NCBI GenBank assembly: GCA_016169945.1
Contig: JADLSH010000344.1
Span: forward strand, 868,001-932,000
DNA: 64,000 bases
Origin: Trachythela sp. YZ-2020
Lineage: Eukaryota; Cnidaria; Anthozoa; Malacalcyonacea; Clavulariidae
Reading direction: 5' to 3'
Below, in pieces: positions 32,618 to 53,520 of this stretch. The position numbers and the translations under genes were made by a program. The notes beneath the pieces are model-generated. The model made no database searches. It was not told the DNA's origin and saw only the letters and a program-made list of their open reading frames with translations. The first letter of the stretch is position 1. Each line of letters begins with the position of its first letter.

Positions 32618-34550
32618 TTTTCTTTATGGTCTCATAGAGAATATTGTTATCTCGCACTTTCATATTTCAGCACCAATATGCTATATGACTGCAAGATATT
32701 CTTGGAATTTAGTTAAGTAAAATAGTAATAATTTATTCACGTACTACAAGCACTAACCGAGTTACCTATAATGAATAACAATTGACATCTGTACAAAATA
32801 TAACCTTAAGTTAATGTATTTTATGTGTGTTCTAATGTTGTATGTGTATCTGCATGTCCGGATAAAAATATGAACCCAAACTTGTTTGAACCAAAACATA
32901 TCAACAAAAATAGGTACGCACTGCGTACATGTGGCAAGCCTGATAAAAGATCGAATTCAGCAAGAAACATCTAGAAAAATGCCTGATACTTAAATAAGTG
33001 AAATAACTACAAACTGTAATTGGGGTGATCCCTATTTTAATTAAAATACTTGTCAGAGACTCACTATTAACTATAGAGCATAGAATAGTGTATTAATCAC
33101 ATGAAGAGTTTTCTTTAAATTTGTTTAATCGAGTCTGTAGGTATCTTTCTTATTTAGAGCATATTGTCCACTATAATATGGATATAGTTTATTTTACTAG
33201 GAGCTAAAACGCCTATAGTGATACATTCTTGTGCTTGAAAACAAGATGTTACAGTGGCTATATATGACAACAAAATTGATATAATGTTTAGAAACGTACT
33301 CGTTTGGCATACTACAATAATGCCATCCAGTCACGATCCTGTGATGGAGTGTTCCATTGTCTTTTGACTCTTTTCATTGTTATAAAAATCCCACCGTTCT
33401 TCATGCCATCCTTTGACTCATTGTTTTGACGTATTTGTGACATCACGCAAAGGGCCTATAGGCAGTTTTCACGCCTTTCCCTCGCGAGACGAGAGTTTTC
33501 TCCCCGCTTTACTGCTCGCGGAGAATCAACCTTCTTGGCTGATTATTCACGTGACTCGAATAAGTCGCTTCGCCCGCGCCGCGGGAAAAAGGATGTCTGA
33601 AGTTCGCCTCATGCACTGATCTGAAAACAAGGACTGGATAGTGCATCTCCATGCATAAATGAAGCCAATGGTGGCCATATCGGTGTGACCACAACAAATC
33701 TACTGTGGTGTTGGGGACATGTTTAAAGAGGTTCTAACATGTTCTAGTTATTGGTAGGAAAGGAAAAATATTGTCTCGATAAGAATTTGTCATCAGTGGC
33801 CTCTCTTTCTTCCTAAATGTGCCGGTGAATAACTAATGAGGGCACACCGATGTGGCCGCCATAAGCCTCATTATGTGGTGTTTAAAACGTTCTAAAACTC
33901 ATTAGAAGAGATGTTGGAAGCTATATTTTTCACGTTGCATAGAAAAATATATTTGCTTCATAACATAACTAATTTAAACAGCTAACGATTTGACTAGTCA
34001 AGAATTTGACAGATTTAAAAATCTGATCTCATTAAAAATATTCTGGCTTCAAAATTGGCTCATTGAATTCAATAGGATGCTCTATCCAGTTCTAGTTTCA
34101 GATCAGTGGCCTCATGTGACATTATAAAGGCCCTTTCACACCATTTTCAGATCAGTGTTTCACACTAGGCCAACTTGCATGTCTGTCCAATATCATCCTA
34201 CATTGTTGAGTCTGTTTGAACATTATGTTGTGTAACGTTGGCAAATGTTTGACCAGGTTTGACTTTATTCAAAATTTTCATCTAATTTAACATCGTCCAA
34301 CCAACAATGTTGGACGACGTTGAACTGGTTTCAACGGGCCTTCATGTGTCAATTTTTGGCCGCAATTTCCGGCCGAAGCCTAGTCATGAATACGGGGAAA
34401 AACCTAGGGAAAAACCGAAAAACACTTATGTTTCATCTGATTTTGAATAAAACCGCATCGGCAATAAAAGTATTTCGAACTTTGTAGTAGTGCGGTGGTA
34501 ATTCCTAGTGTGTAGTTGAATTATTGATATTAAACACACTATACTTCAAA
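32618..34550. other. Intergenic, PSAT1 to LRAT-like gene
   Basis: 1.9 kb that should contain the PSAT1 polyadenylation region and the LRAT-like promoter. Part (33318-33420, CCATCCAGTCACGATCC) resembles 15832-15950, so an old repeat is present. A more GC-rich patch at 33480-33600 and short inverted words around 33610-33860 suggest another decayed element. I see no exon. Confidence 0.55.
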
Positions 34551-36056
34551 ATGGGGAACAGGCATTCTACTAGTAGGCAACAAGCGCCCATCCGATCACA
34601 GCCATCACAGGCTTTGGTTAGATACGACAACATGAAAGCAAGAGAAGCCATTCAACATACCAACAGCGATTTTGTAGATCCGCGCAGTTTGGTCGACTAC
34701 CTTCAACCCGGAGACATGATTCAAAAGAAGGGTAACTATATCAGTCAGTGGTTCTACAGTCACTTCGCGATCTACATTGGCAATGGCGAGATAGTACACA
34801 TTGACACCGCCAACAATAGGCTTCGCGGAAAGTGTGTTGTCGCCAGAGCGAATATGGTAGAGGAGTTCAGTGGAAGCCTTGTCAGAAAGAACAACCACTT
34901 AGATAACGCAACTAATTTTCGCTACATGATTAAAAGGCCCCGTGAAATCGTGAAAGCAGCTCGAGACAGGGTTGGCGAATCTTGGGATTACAACCTCTTC
35001 ACTAACAACTGCGAGCATTTCGCAACATGGTGTCGATACGGCCGGTCAGTTAGCCTTCAATCTTTTGGCATTTTCGACTTGGGCTCTGGGAAGATTACCT
35101 TCGGCGAGTATATAGAACACAGCGTTTACCGTGTCAAGGAGAAAGTGACTACGTTTTTTAGCTGGATCAAACGTAAAACAATGGGTTTCTTCGATTCAAT
35201 TGGGTAAGTCCTTATAAAAACACACATGTTTATCAAATTTTGGTCTTGCCTGAAACGCAACTATACTCTATAAGTTTTCTATAGACTGTACCGAGAGTCT
35301 ACAGACTAGAGTACATCACTCAGTTATTCAGTTACACGATTTTCTTAGAAAACTCAGTGACAGAGGTCAGAGTGTTTTCCTAGTATATACTCTTTGGTCT
35401 GTTCAACTTCCAATTCTGTAGACTTTTAAACTCCGTACAGACGAGCAAGTTTTCCTTGACAAGTAATTCCTTGACGAGTTTATTTGTTCGTGTGTACGAC
35501 AAGCAAGTTTTTCGATCGATTTATCAACAGCTCAGTGGTATGACTAGCTTTTAAACAAGACTCTCGTCTGTACGGGGCTTTAGCTTTTGCGCTAAACATT
35601 GTTGGGTATGCTCAAGACTACATCTAGTTTAAATCCTTATATACAGTCCATAATTGTTTATTCATATGTTTGTAGTCTTATTATTAGCATGACAAAATTA
35701 CTGGATGCTGATTGGTTGAGAGGAGTACAATTATTTCATTAATTGTACTGCAGTACAATTAATGATTTTCCCAAAACAAACAAAATGGCGGAAATTTTGT
35801 CATGCTAATAATAAACAAGTAATCATGCGATGTTGCTCGTACAATTAGGGATTAATAGTACTCGTGATGTTTGAAAATGTTACCAAATTGGACTCGCCCC
35901 GGCGGCTCGTCCAATTTTGGCAAAATTTCCAAACATCACTCGTACTATTAATCCCTAATTGTACTCGCCATCGCATGATAACCTATACTAACATGCACTT
36001 TTGTATGTTTCTTTCTCCACAGGAACGCTTTTCATCTTGCAATCGAATATGATTGA
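34551..36056 (+). CDS. LRAT/PLAAT-type acyltransferase
   Basis: Thiol acyltransferase/phospholipase of the LRAT fold acting on membrane lipids. Exon 1 is 34551-35203. A probable exon 2 is 36023-36056, adding NAFHLAIEYD, for 228 residues. Read without splicing it stops at 35207 after 218. The family's catalytic triad is visible: His71 (SHFAIYIG), His83 (GEIVH) and Cys154 (NNCEHFATWCRYG). The start at MGNRHS was chosen over an in-frame Met nine codons upstream because Gly2 with Ser6 fits an N-myristoylation signal. The donor GTAAGT at 35204 is also conserved in the dead paralogue at 56363, which supports splicing there. The C-terminal EKVTTFFSWIKRK segment is amphipathic or hydrophobic and may touch membranes. 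LRAT versus PLAAT subgroup is not decided. Confidence 0.88.
35429..35579. mobile_element. MITE related to 52402-52757
   Basis: The ends CTCCGTACAGACGAGCAAG and CTCGTCTGTACGGGGC are complementary, and the interior has several CCTTGAC.AGT words. It is a shorter relative of the element in CDO1 intron 2. It lies in the presumed intron of the LRAT-like gene. The flanks are TAA-like but not clean. Confidence 0.65.
35678..35814. mobile_element. MITE with TTATTATTAGCATGACAAAA ends
   Basis: The end TTATTATTAGCATGACAAAA and its complement bound 137 bp, with a second inner palindrome TTAATTGTACTGCAGTACAATTAA near 35740. No frame. In the presumed LRAT-like intron. Confidence 0.75.
35823..35978. mobile_element. 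Palindromic MITE next to the previous one
   Basis: Arms TCATGCGATG...CTCGTACAATTAGGGATTAA and the complement pair over about 70 bp around a GGCTCGTCC centre. It starts 8 bp after the previous MITE ends, so the two may have been mobilised or misread as one composite. Confidence 0.75.
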
Positions 36057-36204
36057 ACATTTCTAAAACAGTATGGATTGAACGTGTAGACTAGCAGTGA
36101 CAAGAACTACTTTTATATATCGTAAATGATTAACTAAACATAACCGTAATATCCGTTATCTTGTAATTAAATTTTACTTAACTTTAATACTTATGCTGTA
36201 TTAG

Positions 36205-36296
36205 ATGTTGGTGGTTTAAGAGTGTCCTAGCTTGTTACAATTAGCGTAATGACGTTACCCGAAGTTGAACATTTCCAGGAAAAATATTGCAATTAA
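36205..36296 (+). pseudogene. Decayed copy of PSAT1 exon 15
   Basis: From the splice site on, this follows the last PSAT1 exon: TGTTGGTGGTTTAAGAGTGTC, then a diverged middle with GAAGTTGAACAT, then TTCCAGGAAAAATA and a TAA in the corresponding place. It has an in-frame stop after GLRVS, several small indels and lacks the EFMKS block. Resemblance continues some 40 bp into the 3' flank (AAAGTAAC, TCGAAAATAATCTT). It lies 150 bp after the LRAT-like gene and is non-functional. Confidence 0.85.
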
Positions 36297-38443
36297 AGTA
36301 ACAAATTAACTGTCGAAAATAATCTTACTTGTCTGGTATATAGATCTCTTTCAGTGGTAGAGCTTGTAAAATTGTTTTTTGAAAATTAAGGTTGCCTAAA
36401 CAGTCAAAGAGGCCACCAAAGGTCCATTATTCTATTTTTGTTTGATAATTGCCCCGCCAAATCGAAAATTTGGATTTGATACGCAAATTGACTCCCCTCC
36501 TGAGCACCCCTGCACCACCCATGCAGTGTAAATCTATCCCTGAAATGAAATACGGATCGACGCACCCTGCAATCCGGCTATATCTATAGATTATTGTACT
36601 CGCCAAGTCGCCATAAAACCGACGTCACACACATGCATATCGTCAGTGAGGTATATTTTTTATCAATAACGTACATACAAAGTGAAACCGACTGTCGAAA
36701 CAACCTGTTGACAAGGTTGAACACTTGAACAAATGAATATATCAAAGTGAATATATCAACGAAAAGCTTTTAGAACAGATTATATACTATTTTCTATATC
36801 AATTTCTTGTAGAAAATGCTCTCTCAAAACATTGTGAGTAATTCTGTAACAATATATATAGTTTTAGCATACCAACGTACACAACTTCCCTTTATACGTT
36901 TACATTCCAACATGTTTATTATTAAATTAGATAATACTAAAAGTTCCTCGATCATTGCTTTTATAGTTCGTATTTCCTGTTATTCACCAGTTTTGTAAAT
37001 GTTCCAGATTACTTAAATATATACTATATGCCTGCACTATAACATTATTAACATGCATATAACAAGTTTGAATTGTTCTTAGTAGCAACAGGGCGTGGTA
37101 GCAAGGAAAATGTTTATCTGCTTTGTACTAACACTGGAACATAATTTGCTACGAAATCATGCGAAACACTACCTCCTCTCGCGAAAATTTATTGCTCTTA
37201 CAGACATTGTTATGCGCCCAGTTGTGACTCCCCAATTAGTAGGTTATTTTTCTATCTTGTGAGGAAATTTTTCGCCTTCCAGCCTTCGAAGAACTGAGTG
37301 CAATTTCAATTTGGCAAACTGCCTTCCTACATATATAATTGTAGTTGTAGAAAATTATTTGCGCATTGGTACGAGTTAATCCTGCAATACAACAATCTAT
37401 TGAATATAATTTGGGTTCCATAAACGTCCTTTAGACCAAACGTAAAAACAGAACACGCTCTTCTATCGAGTTGATTTATATAAGCCGCGCGTTGCATTGT
37501 GGTTCTTTCAATTGGAACCACAATGCATTGCGTCTATAGCAGATTGAGATTTTGCCTAGCTGTATCAAATTAGTCTGCTGCCTTGCTCGCTCGCTGCGGC
37601 AGCAATAAATAATATAGCCATCCACTCATGTACAGAGGACTCATGTATTGATGTATATGACCTATATTCTGCAATCTGATTGGTTGAGCTATGGCTCAAT
37701 ATACGGCGAGTAGCGAAAATAAAATGGCGGGCTCGAAAATTACCTTAGTTTTGTAAACGAGAAAACAGCAAATTACTGGCGCTATTTTAGCATTAACATG
37801 AATAAAAACACGACGAAAAAACTCGCAGCAAGTGTTTACAGGTTAGCAAATAGATTTATAATTTAGAAACTAGTTTAAAAATATGTTTTTTAATATTTAA
37901 TACCGAACGACCAGCGATAAAAAGTTAAAAACATGATTAGAGTATAAACTCTTCGGAAAAAGTCGTATGCAAAAACAACACATTTGCATTCAACGAGCAC
38001 TTGTTTTCCCCCCAAAAAACTTTAAAGACATAAAAAATGTCAAGTTTTTAGCAATTTTGTTCAAAAATCATTTCACTATAAATAGCTACGTTTTAGAAAA
38101 ACAAAACATTCGTCATTAAAAAAAACGTTTTCGGCAAGTTGCGTGGAATTTGGCTGAACAAAGTGTCAAAATATTGCCATAGAGAAGAGTCTATGAAACA
38201 GTAGATGTCTATAATATAAAACAATAATACCATTCGCTCTTGTTAATTATATATAATTACAAAATTATATATATAGTTCTATAGTTAACTATATATATTA
38301 TGTAACTACATATAGTTATTTTGCATTTATGGTAATTATTTATGGTAAATTAACTGGCAACTAGTTACATTTATGGGGAAGCCAACCTCATACCCAGGGA
38401 TGTTTTGCTTCCGCGGTTGAAGGATAAAAAATCCATGCCCCTG

Positions 38444-38576
38444 GGGCCGGTTGTATAAACTTCTGAACTACTTTTTAACTACCCTTTTCGTAGTTAAACG
38501 GCACTTAACTCTAAAATACGCGATTCTGATTGGTAAACGTTTGCACTAACAGCGTTTCCATACAACCGGCCTCTGG
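38444..38576. mobile_element. MITE, GGGGCCGGTTGT family, copy 1
   Basis: The ends CTGGGGCCGGTTGTA.AAAC and TACAACCGGCCTCTGGG are complementary. Related copies are at 42665-42909 and 56977-57219. 133 bp, no frame. Confidence 0.72.
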
Positions 38577-39384
38577 GTACGCGGTTGTGGTGAAGCAACA
38601 GTATACAAAAATTTAGTGACAGTTACAGCGCCCAGAAGAAATTGAATGTATTTCTTCACGTGTATAAATTGTCAGGATTTATCGTTTCTGATAAAAATGA
38701 TAAATAGGCCATATACTATAGGCATAGCAGTACACCAGCCTATATATATAGACCTATAGGCATTTACTCGGCAGGATTCTACAATCTTCATGTCATTCGC
38801 ATTATAGTGGATCAATAGCCTTTCTTCCAGTGTGAAAAAGCGCAGAAAAGGCTGAAATAGAAGGCCTATGTCTAGGCTCGCCATATACACAAAAACTGCT
38901 ATAAGTATACCAAGTGGCAAAAACTCAAAAATTCTTTCGATCTGTTTGAAAAAGAGAAGAAATACGTATACAAATGTTTGTAGCAGATGTAGCATCTGAT
39001 ATTTACTAATATCTACACCTAACCTCCTATTGTGTGAGCTAACTAAGAATACATATAAGCTTGGTGGGTATACATTCTGTATTGTCCTAAAATATACATT
39101 AGAAAAAATTATGAAAAGTCAATTTCTAGTCGATTCTTTGGTCGCTCTTAAAATTATTTTTTCTCGTCGTTGGACCAAGTGAAGTCCTCGAGATTACTGG
39201 AATACTGTTCAACATTTCAATTTAAAATATTTCTTCGTCGTTTACAAGTAACTCTAAAGTGAAAAAAATTAGAATATGTTTGTAAGATAATCTTGAATGT
39301 TCATAATTTGTTCGAAGGCTGCAGACTTTCTGCTTACTTTGGTGATAAATAGTCAGATCAGAAATCGCATACTACGTAAAAATC

Positions 39385-40085
39385 TCACATTTTGTCAACA
39401 AGATGTGTTCGCAACAGGCTTGTAGCAAGCTTGTAGCAAGCTTGTCAACAAGTTGTAACAATGTTGTCATTTTATAAAGTTGCTACAAGGTTGTCACTCA
39501 CAACTTGTTATAACAAGTTGTTGAATTGCAGGACGATAGTCGATAATAAAATGTTGGAACTACTTGTAACAGGTAGGTAGCATGGGTCAACAAGCTTGTA
39601 GAAAGTTGCCAACAAGGCGTTGCTAACTTATAACTTGTCAATTTTCTCATGGATTAAGTTTCGAAGTTGCTGACAAGTGAAAATAGCCAGCACGCAGTGG
39701 CTGCAACTGTCAAAACTTATGTTCTTTGTTAATTTCGTCTGATGTTGCGTTTACTTTGAATAATATTTACTGTACAGACTTTACAATAAAACTCAGAAGT
39801 GATTCTTGACTTCTACAGACATTTTTCTACAAGTATTTTACATTTAAGGGGACTTTGTCAGGCTTTAGTTTAGTCGAATAATTTGACCGGCCAGAAATGC
39901 GGGATGTCCGAGCTAAAGTTGGTTTGGCCGGTCACCTTGACCGGCAACCCTCCAGCCGTTATTTCGCGCCCTGCAAGCAGTGCGAACACATCCCGATGAG
40001 AAGTTGTTGAAACAGCATTGGTTCAAGTATGCTGCAGGTTTGTTAGAACTTGTGCGCGTGTATCGCCAAGGTGGGCGATATTAAT
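39385..40085. repeat. CAACTTGTTGACAAG repeat, interrupted
   Basis: Rich in CAACAAGTTG and CAAGCTTGT words, matching the element at 62268-62600 in the order TCTTGTCAACAAGATGTG, CGCAACAG, AATTGCAGGACGAT, GCAGTGCGAACAC. The match breaks at about 39660 and resumes at about 39970. The intervening block carries GACCGGCCAGAAATGCGGG and CCGGCAACC...CGTTATTTCGCGCCCTG, a worn relative of the element at 43117-43512. Confidence 0.65.
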
Positions 40086-40680
40086 CTAATACTAAATTAG
40101 TTGAACCATGCAGTTATCTCTAAATATGTTTTAAAGACTTTCTTTTCTTGTTTATACGCCTTGAAGATTGGACACTGCGCCGGCCTTGCTGTTCACTTTC
40201 AAAGCATAACCAAATTTAACGCAACAGAATGATAGATTTATAAATAATTCATGGTTTTAATAGTTTAATATCATGCTCCTTTACATATTCTATATTATTT
40301 ATACTATAAATATCTATTGAGCTAGGTTTTATTGTCAATTAGTTATAATGTTAATATCTATATAAATAATAATTTGTAATTAAAGGTTAAAATAGCAATC
40401 TATAATTAATATCTGTATGATTACATTCCTGTATTTCTATTAACTGTATGTGTGATTTTTTTATGTCTTTACGTTTATTTAGTTCATTATTTGTCATTAA
40501 TTTATATTTACAGTTATTATAGTTAATAGTATCATATTCTTTAATACTTTATACGTTTTTATAATTTATTAGTGATATAAAATACATTTTAATATTCCAG
40601 TTAGTAATTAATAATATATTTAATTCCAGTTAGTAATGAATACACCTAATTCTAATTCATAACTATCAACTATTATACAT

Positions 40681-49540
<8,860 letters not shown>

Positions 49541-50832
49541 TGTGAGATTTTTAGCTTTGCAAACAGTACATTGCAGGTCACGTTTGGGCTTGATTTTCTT
49601 CAAAGAGCGAGGTGTGTTTAGGTACAGAACCCCTACAGATGTGCACTGAAAGGTGTCGACTCAGACGCCGCCATCTTTTTGTAAATTATCACCAAGATAC
49701 CTCACCCACGGCTTCCCTATTCTCGCCTTCTGATTGGTCAATTTAGCCTCGTTACCAGTATTCCATGCGAAATTTCAGACGCTAATTAGCTTGTGGAATT
49801 CCATGGAATGTTGCAAATTACGCCTAAAAGTATTTATTACATACCGGAAACTCATTAAATTCTACAATTTATTTTGCTAAATATGTTTTATTATTTTAAC
49901 TCTTGTTATAATTTTATTATTGTTGCATAAATTGTGTATAGTACGATTGTAGGAATGGTGTTTATTTAGGACTGCAAGCTAATTCACTTATGTTCTATAA
50001 AACTACCTAATTAACTAATAAATTAACAAACTAGCTAACTAATGAATTAACTTACTAGCTATTGTAGATATGCCTATCTGTACAATTCTTTTAGTACAAA
50101 GAGAAAAATTTGAAACTCGGTTTACAATTAGAACAAATTATGTAGTGTTTTTCAAACTTCAATCCTATTTTGACATTGTACAAATAATTAACTAAGCTAT
50201 CAGATATCAATAATTAACACTGAGATACCAGGTCAATATTAATATAGAACTAGAAAAGAGAGAGACATTTGAAGTTCTGCTGTACAGCAGACATGTTTGA
50301 AACTGAAAACTGGTTTCCAAATTGGAAATCAATTTTTCTAGTTTTGTTTTTAAACAACAAACAAACCAATTAATCAACTAATCATTGTAAAAACATAAGA
50401 TGCCAGTATCCTGTCTTGGGCTAACCAAATAAGCATCAGTTACAAACATGAATACATATGTTAGTAAATACATGTCAATATGTATTATATGTCAATATAT
50501 ATACACATATTACAAAAGTTTACAAATTGTATGGTTATCATATAAACAATGTCCATGAAAAATTCATGCAATATATTATGAGTAAAAATATTAGTCCAGA
50601 AAAATGTCGTGCTGTCAAATATGCACAATCTGAAATACAATAAGAATATGTTAGTTAAAAAGAAAATACTTTTCCATGTTAATCCATTAACAGGCAATGT
50701 ACCTTGATGCCATTTACTTTATTTCACTCTGTCTAATGCCAGACAATTTAACTCAACAAGAGAGTCTATTCTATTATAGCTTAAATAGATCTTTTTACCT
50801 GTCGATTGATTCCTTTCAAAAATTTTCATTAC
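49541..50832. other. Intergenic, CDO1 3' end to coronin start
   Basis: The two genes run the same way (minus). The first part (49600-49760) is less AT-rich and includes GCCGCCATCTTTTT, plausible coronin promoter or 5' UTR. The rest is AT-rich with small direct repeats (AACTAACTAA-type near 50010-50050) and the end of a decayed CCATTAACAGGCAATGTACC repeat. Confidence 0.55.
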
Positions 50833-53520
50833 TTATTTGCTAACTTGGCCATTTTCACTGTAGAATGTGATCTGACATTGGAAAGCCTTGCCTGTTCGTT
50901 GATCAAATGACTGTGCCATGTCAAATGGTGGTGAATACAGATGAAGTGAGGCAGCTCGATTAGAATGACTTTCGTTCTCAACTCTATGAAGACCAATCTG
51001 ATCTAAAGCATGTAGTAAAATAATGCATTAAGTGGCAAGGATTTATTAACTAACAACCAAATATGTAAGAAAATATTGGAAGAGTAAAGAAATTTGGCAT
51101 GGTTGTTGTCCTGAAAAATGGATGTGGCTCAACTGTAACTTCCCGATTTAACTGTCTAGCATACTGTAATACTGTCTGCTATTAAGGTCACCACAGGGTT
51201 CAAATTAGAGAAGAAAAATTGACTTGCAAATTTCCCTCATGGAAATTTTAAGGACATTTTGATTTGGAAAAGTGGAAACATTGCTTGTGAAAGCTGTTTC
51301 GTTGCAAATTTTGTTTGCGTCTCTTTTTTTAGAAACTGAAAACAAGGACATTATTCTAAATAATCTTGATTTGCAAAAAGATAACTTTCGATTCGCAAAT
51401 GGCGAAAATCGGCTCGAACCCAACATGGATCGGTTGCTTCAATTGAGAAGGTGCCAAAATTCTTAGCTACATTATGTGACCAGGTGAAAATATTGGAATT
51501 ATTCTTACCACAAATGTATGTAACTTCATTGTTTTTATATATATTTGTGTCAGTAACAGTTAGTGGTTCTTCCACATTAGGATCATGAGGCCAGGCGTAT
51601 AATGTCTCCTTGAGTTGTCCTTCCATCATCTTCATGAAACAATGTGAGTCTGAATGGTCATGCACACCACTAAACATAAAGGTTTACATACTGGTCAGGA
51701 ACACCGCAAGGGCATGGGTATTGTTCCTAATCAAGTAAAAGAGACCACTAACAATACAATAAATTATTATTGTATTGTTATTGTTACCACAACATGTGGG
51801 TTAAAAACACTGTTTTTCATTTTTGTTATGACCACCTGAATTTATCTAATTTCATCACTCGTATTCCTAGGAATTTTCAATATTGCATTGGAAAAATAGG
51901 ACACTGGCACTGGGTTGTATAAAATCTGCGGCCTCGGGCAAATGCCTACTTCGGATCTTGGATAATACAGCACTGATTAAACAGGTTGTAATGTGATCTG
52001 AATTACACCTTTTAAGTCAAATTTTGACTTAACTAAAGTGTTAATAATCCATGGTTCAATGAAACATGTAGTATGCACCAGGCACCAACATATATGGAAT
52101 GAAAATATTTACATTTTTTGTAAGTCTGTCTGTTTATGGAATGAAAATATTTACATTTCTTTTATTCTATCTGTTTGTTTCCCTGTCTGGAATGCTAACT
52201 TTAAAACCTAAAATTCTTTGAAGTGCAAATCGAAATTAAAAGTGATCTTGAAAAAATGTGTATTCCATAATTTCATAGAATGATTGTGGATGGTTGATGA
52301 TTAGGTGCACAAAGTCCATATAGATTGTCCAAAGCATATGAGAATTTGAAATCACTTCACTTCTGTTGTAAGTTATTTGTAGGTTTGCATGGCAAAAGTA
52401 AAGCCCCGTACAGACGAGCAAGTTTTCCTTGACATGTTTTCCTTGACAAGTTTTCCTTGACAAGGCCGGAGCCTTGACCTTGTTTAAAAGCTAGTCATGC
52501 CAGCTTTTGAACAAGGAAAATTGTTCGTGTGTACGGCCGACAAGGAAAATTTGACAAGGAAATGCGCAGTACTACACTACACACTTACTTTCAATCTAGT
52601 TGAGCGGCCATTGCCACTATAAACATGAAGTATTCACTTGTGTCGTTAATACACGGGCTCGGAAAAATTTATCGAAAAAAACTTGTTTGTCGTACACACA
52701 AACACGTAAACTCAACAAGGAACTTGTCAAGGAAAACTTGCTCGTCTGTACGGGGCTTAAATCAGGCCACTGTCCACAATGTAACATGTGAACTATTATT
52801 CTCAAACTCATTAATAATTCAAAACACAAAGGAAATCACCACCGTATCCTTGTCTTGATACCATGGTAATAAACACCCATAAATTAACTCAACTTTCGGT
52901 TGAATTTCTCTTTAAATACTGGTTTGTTTGAGAAGCTATATCATACACTCGAAGTCGTTTATTATAGTGATTTAAAAACATCTCAAAGTAAACATCACTC
53001 GGCTATAGCGCCTTGTTTTTCAACACACTTTTTGGTGTTTCAAATCACTATAATAAACTCCTTCTCGTGCATGATATATTACTTGGCCGGATGTACTGGA
53101 GATCGATCAACCATCAAGATGCATCATCCATCTCTAGTAAATTGGGCCACTGTCCACAATATAATATGTTAACTATTATTATATTTATACCTTCCTTGCC
53201 CTTCACTCCAACACAATAAAATCAGGTTGAATTTCCCATTTCCCCTGTCAACCAAATTTCGCGTATATCTACCAAGAATATGTCAAATATTTAGATAATA
53301 GATTATTACACAGACAATTACATACTAAATATTAAAACAGAGAAGCACAGACATGGGTTTGGGGGGGTTTTCTTCACCTGTGTGGACTGAAATGTGCATA
53401 TTTCCCCCAATCCTCGACGTTGGATTTATAAGATTCCATTACATGCTTCACCACGTCAATATTTACTTCTTTCTCAGCGAAAAGTACATGTAATCTCTCG
53501 ATAAGTTCTTCAAGTTTCAT
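50833..53520 (-). CDS. CDO1: Cysteine dioxygenase (4 exons)
   Basis: Non-heme iron enzyme oxidising cysteine to cysteine sulfinate, the entry to taurine and sulfate; cytosolic. Exons on the minus strand: 53520-53378, 53268-53191, 51669-51509, 51002-50833; 183 residues (human 200, with a longer N terminus). Iron ligands are His77 and His79 in VHDHSDSHC and His133 in IGLHRVEN. Cys84 and Tyr150 (LHLYSPPFD) are the pair that forms the cysteine-tyrosine crosslink in this family. YTRN at 49-52 carries the Tyr and Arg that hold the substrate. All key residues are present, so the enzyme should be active. The gene is head-to-head with RAMAC, 473 bp between start codons. Intron 2 (53190-51670) contains a MITE and copy B of the hairpin repeat. 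Confidence 0.96.
52402..52757. mobile_element. PIF/Harbinger-like MITE in CDO1 intron 2
   Basis: The ends AGCCCCGTACAGACGAGCAA and its complement are flanked by TAA on both sides (52399-52401 and 52758-52760). The interior has repeated TTCCTTGACAAG words in both orientations. 356 bp, no transposase. A shorter relative lies at 35429-35579. Confidence 0.82.
52800..53076 (+). repeat. Interspersed repeat, copy B
   Basis: Same unit as 40-350, with the same TTTAAATACTGGTTTG and hairpin arms (CTCGAAGTCGTTTATTATAG). It and its surroundings are bracketed by a 35-bp direct repeat (52766-52800 and 53142-53178, core GCCACTGTCCACAAT) that looks like a long target duplication or a local duplication. It lies in CDO1 intron 2, close to exon 2. 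Confidence 0.72.

Larger units (their letters stand above)
36297..40680. other. Intergenic, LRAT-like gene to coronin 3' end
   Basis: 4.4 kb without a recognised gene. Contents: a short palindrome (37492-37530, GGTTC.AATTGGAACC), a MITE of the GGGGCCGGTTGT family (38444-38576), a two-part ACAACTTGTTGACAAG repeat (39385-39660 and 39970-40085) split by a fragment of a GACCGGCC-type element, and very AT-rich sequence (40200-40680) that leads into the coronin stop codon. Confidence 0.6.

Noticed and set aside
38672..38995. 107-codon hydrophobic minus-strand frame
   Set aside because: Possible membrane segments, but AT-rich DNA gives Phe/Leu/Ile-rich frames by chance and no family is visible.
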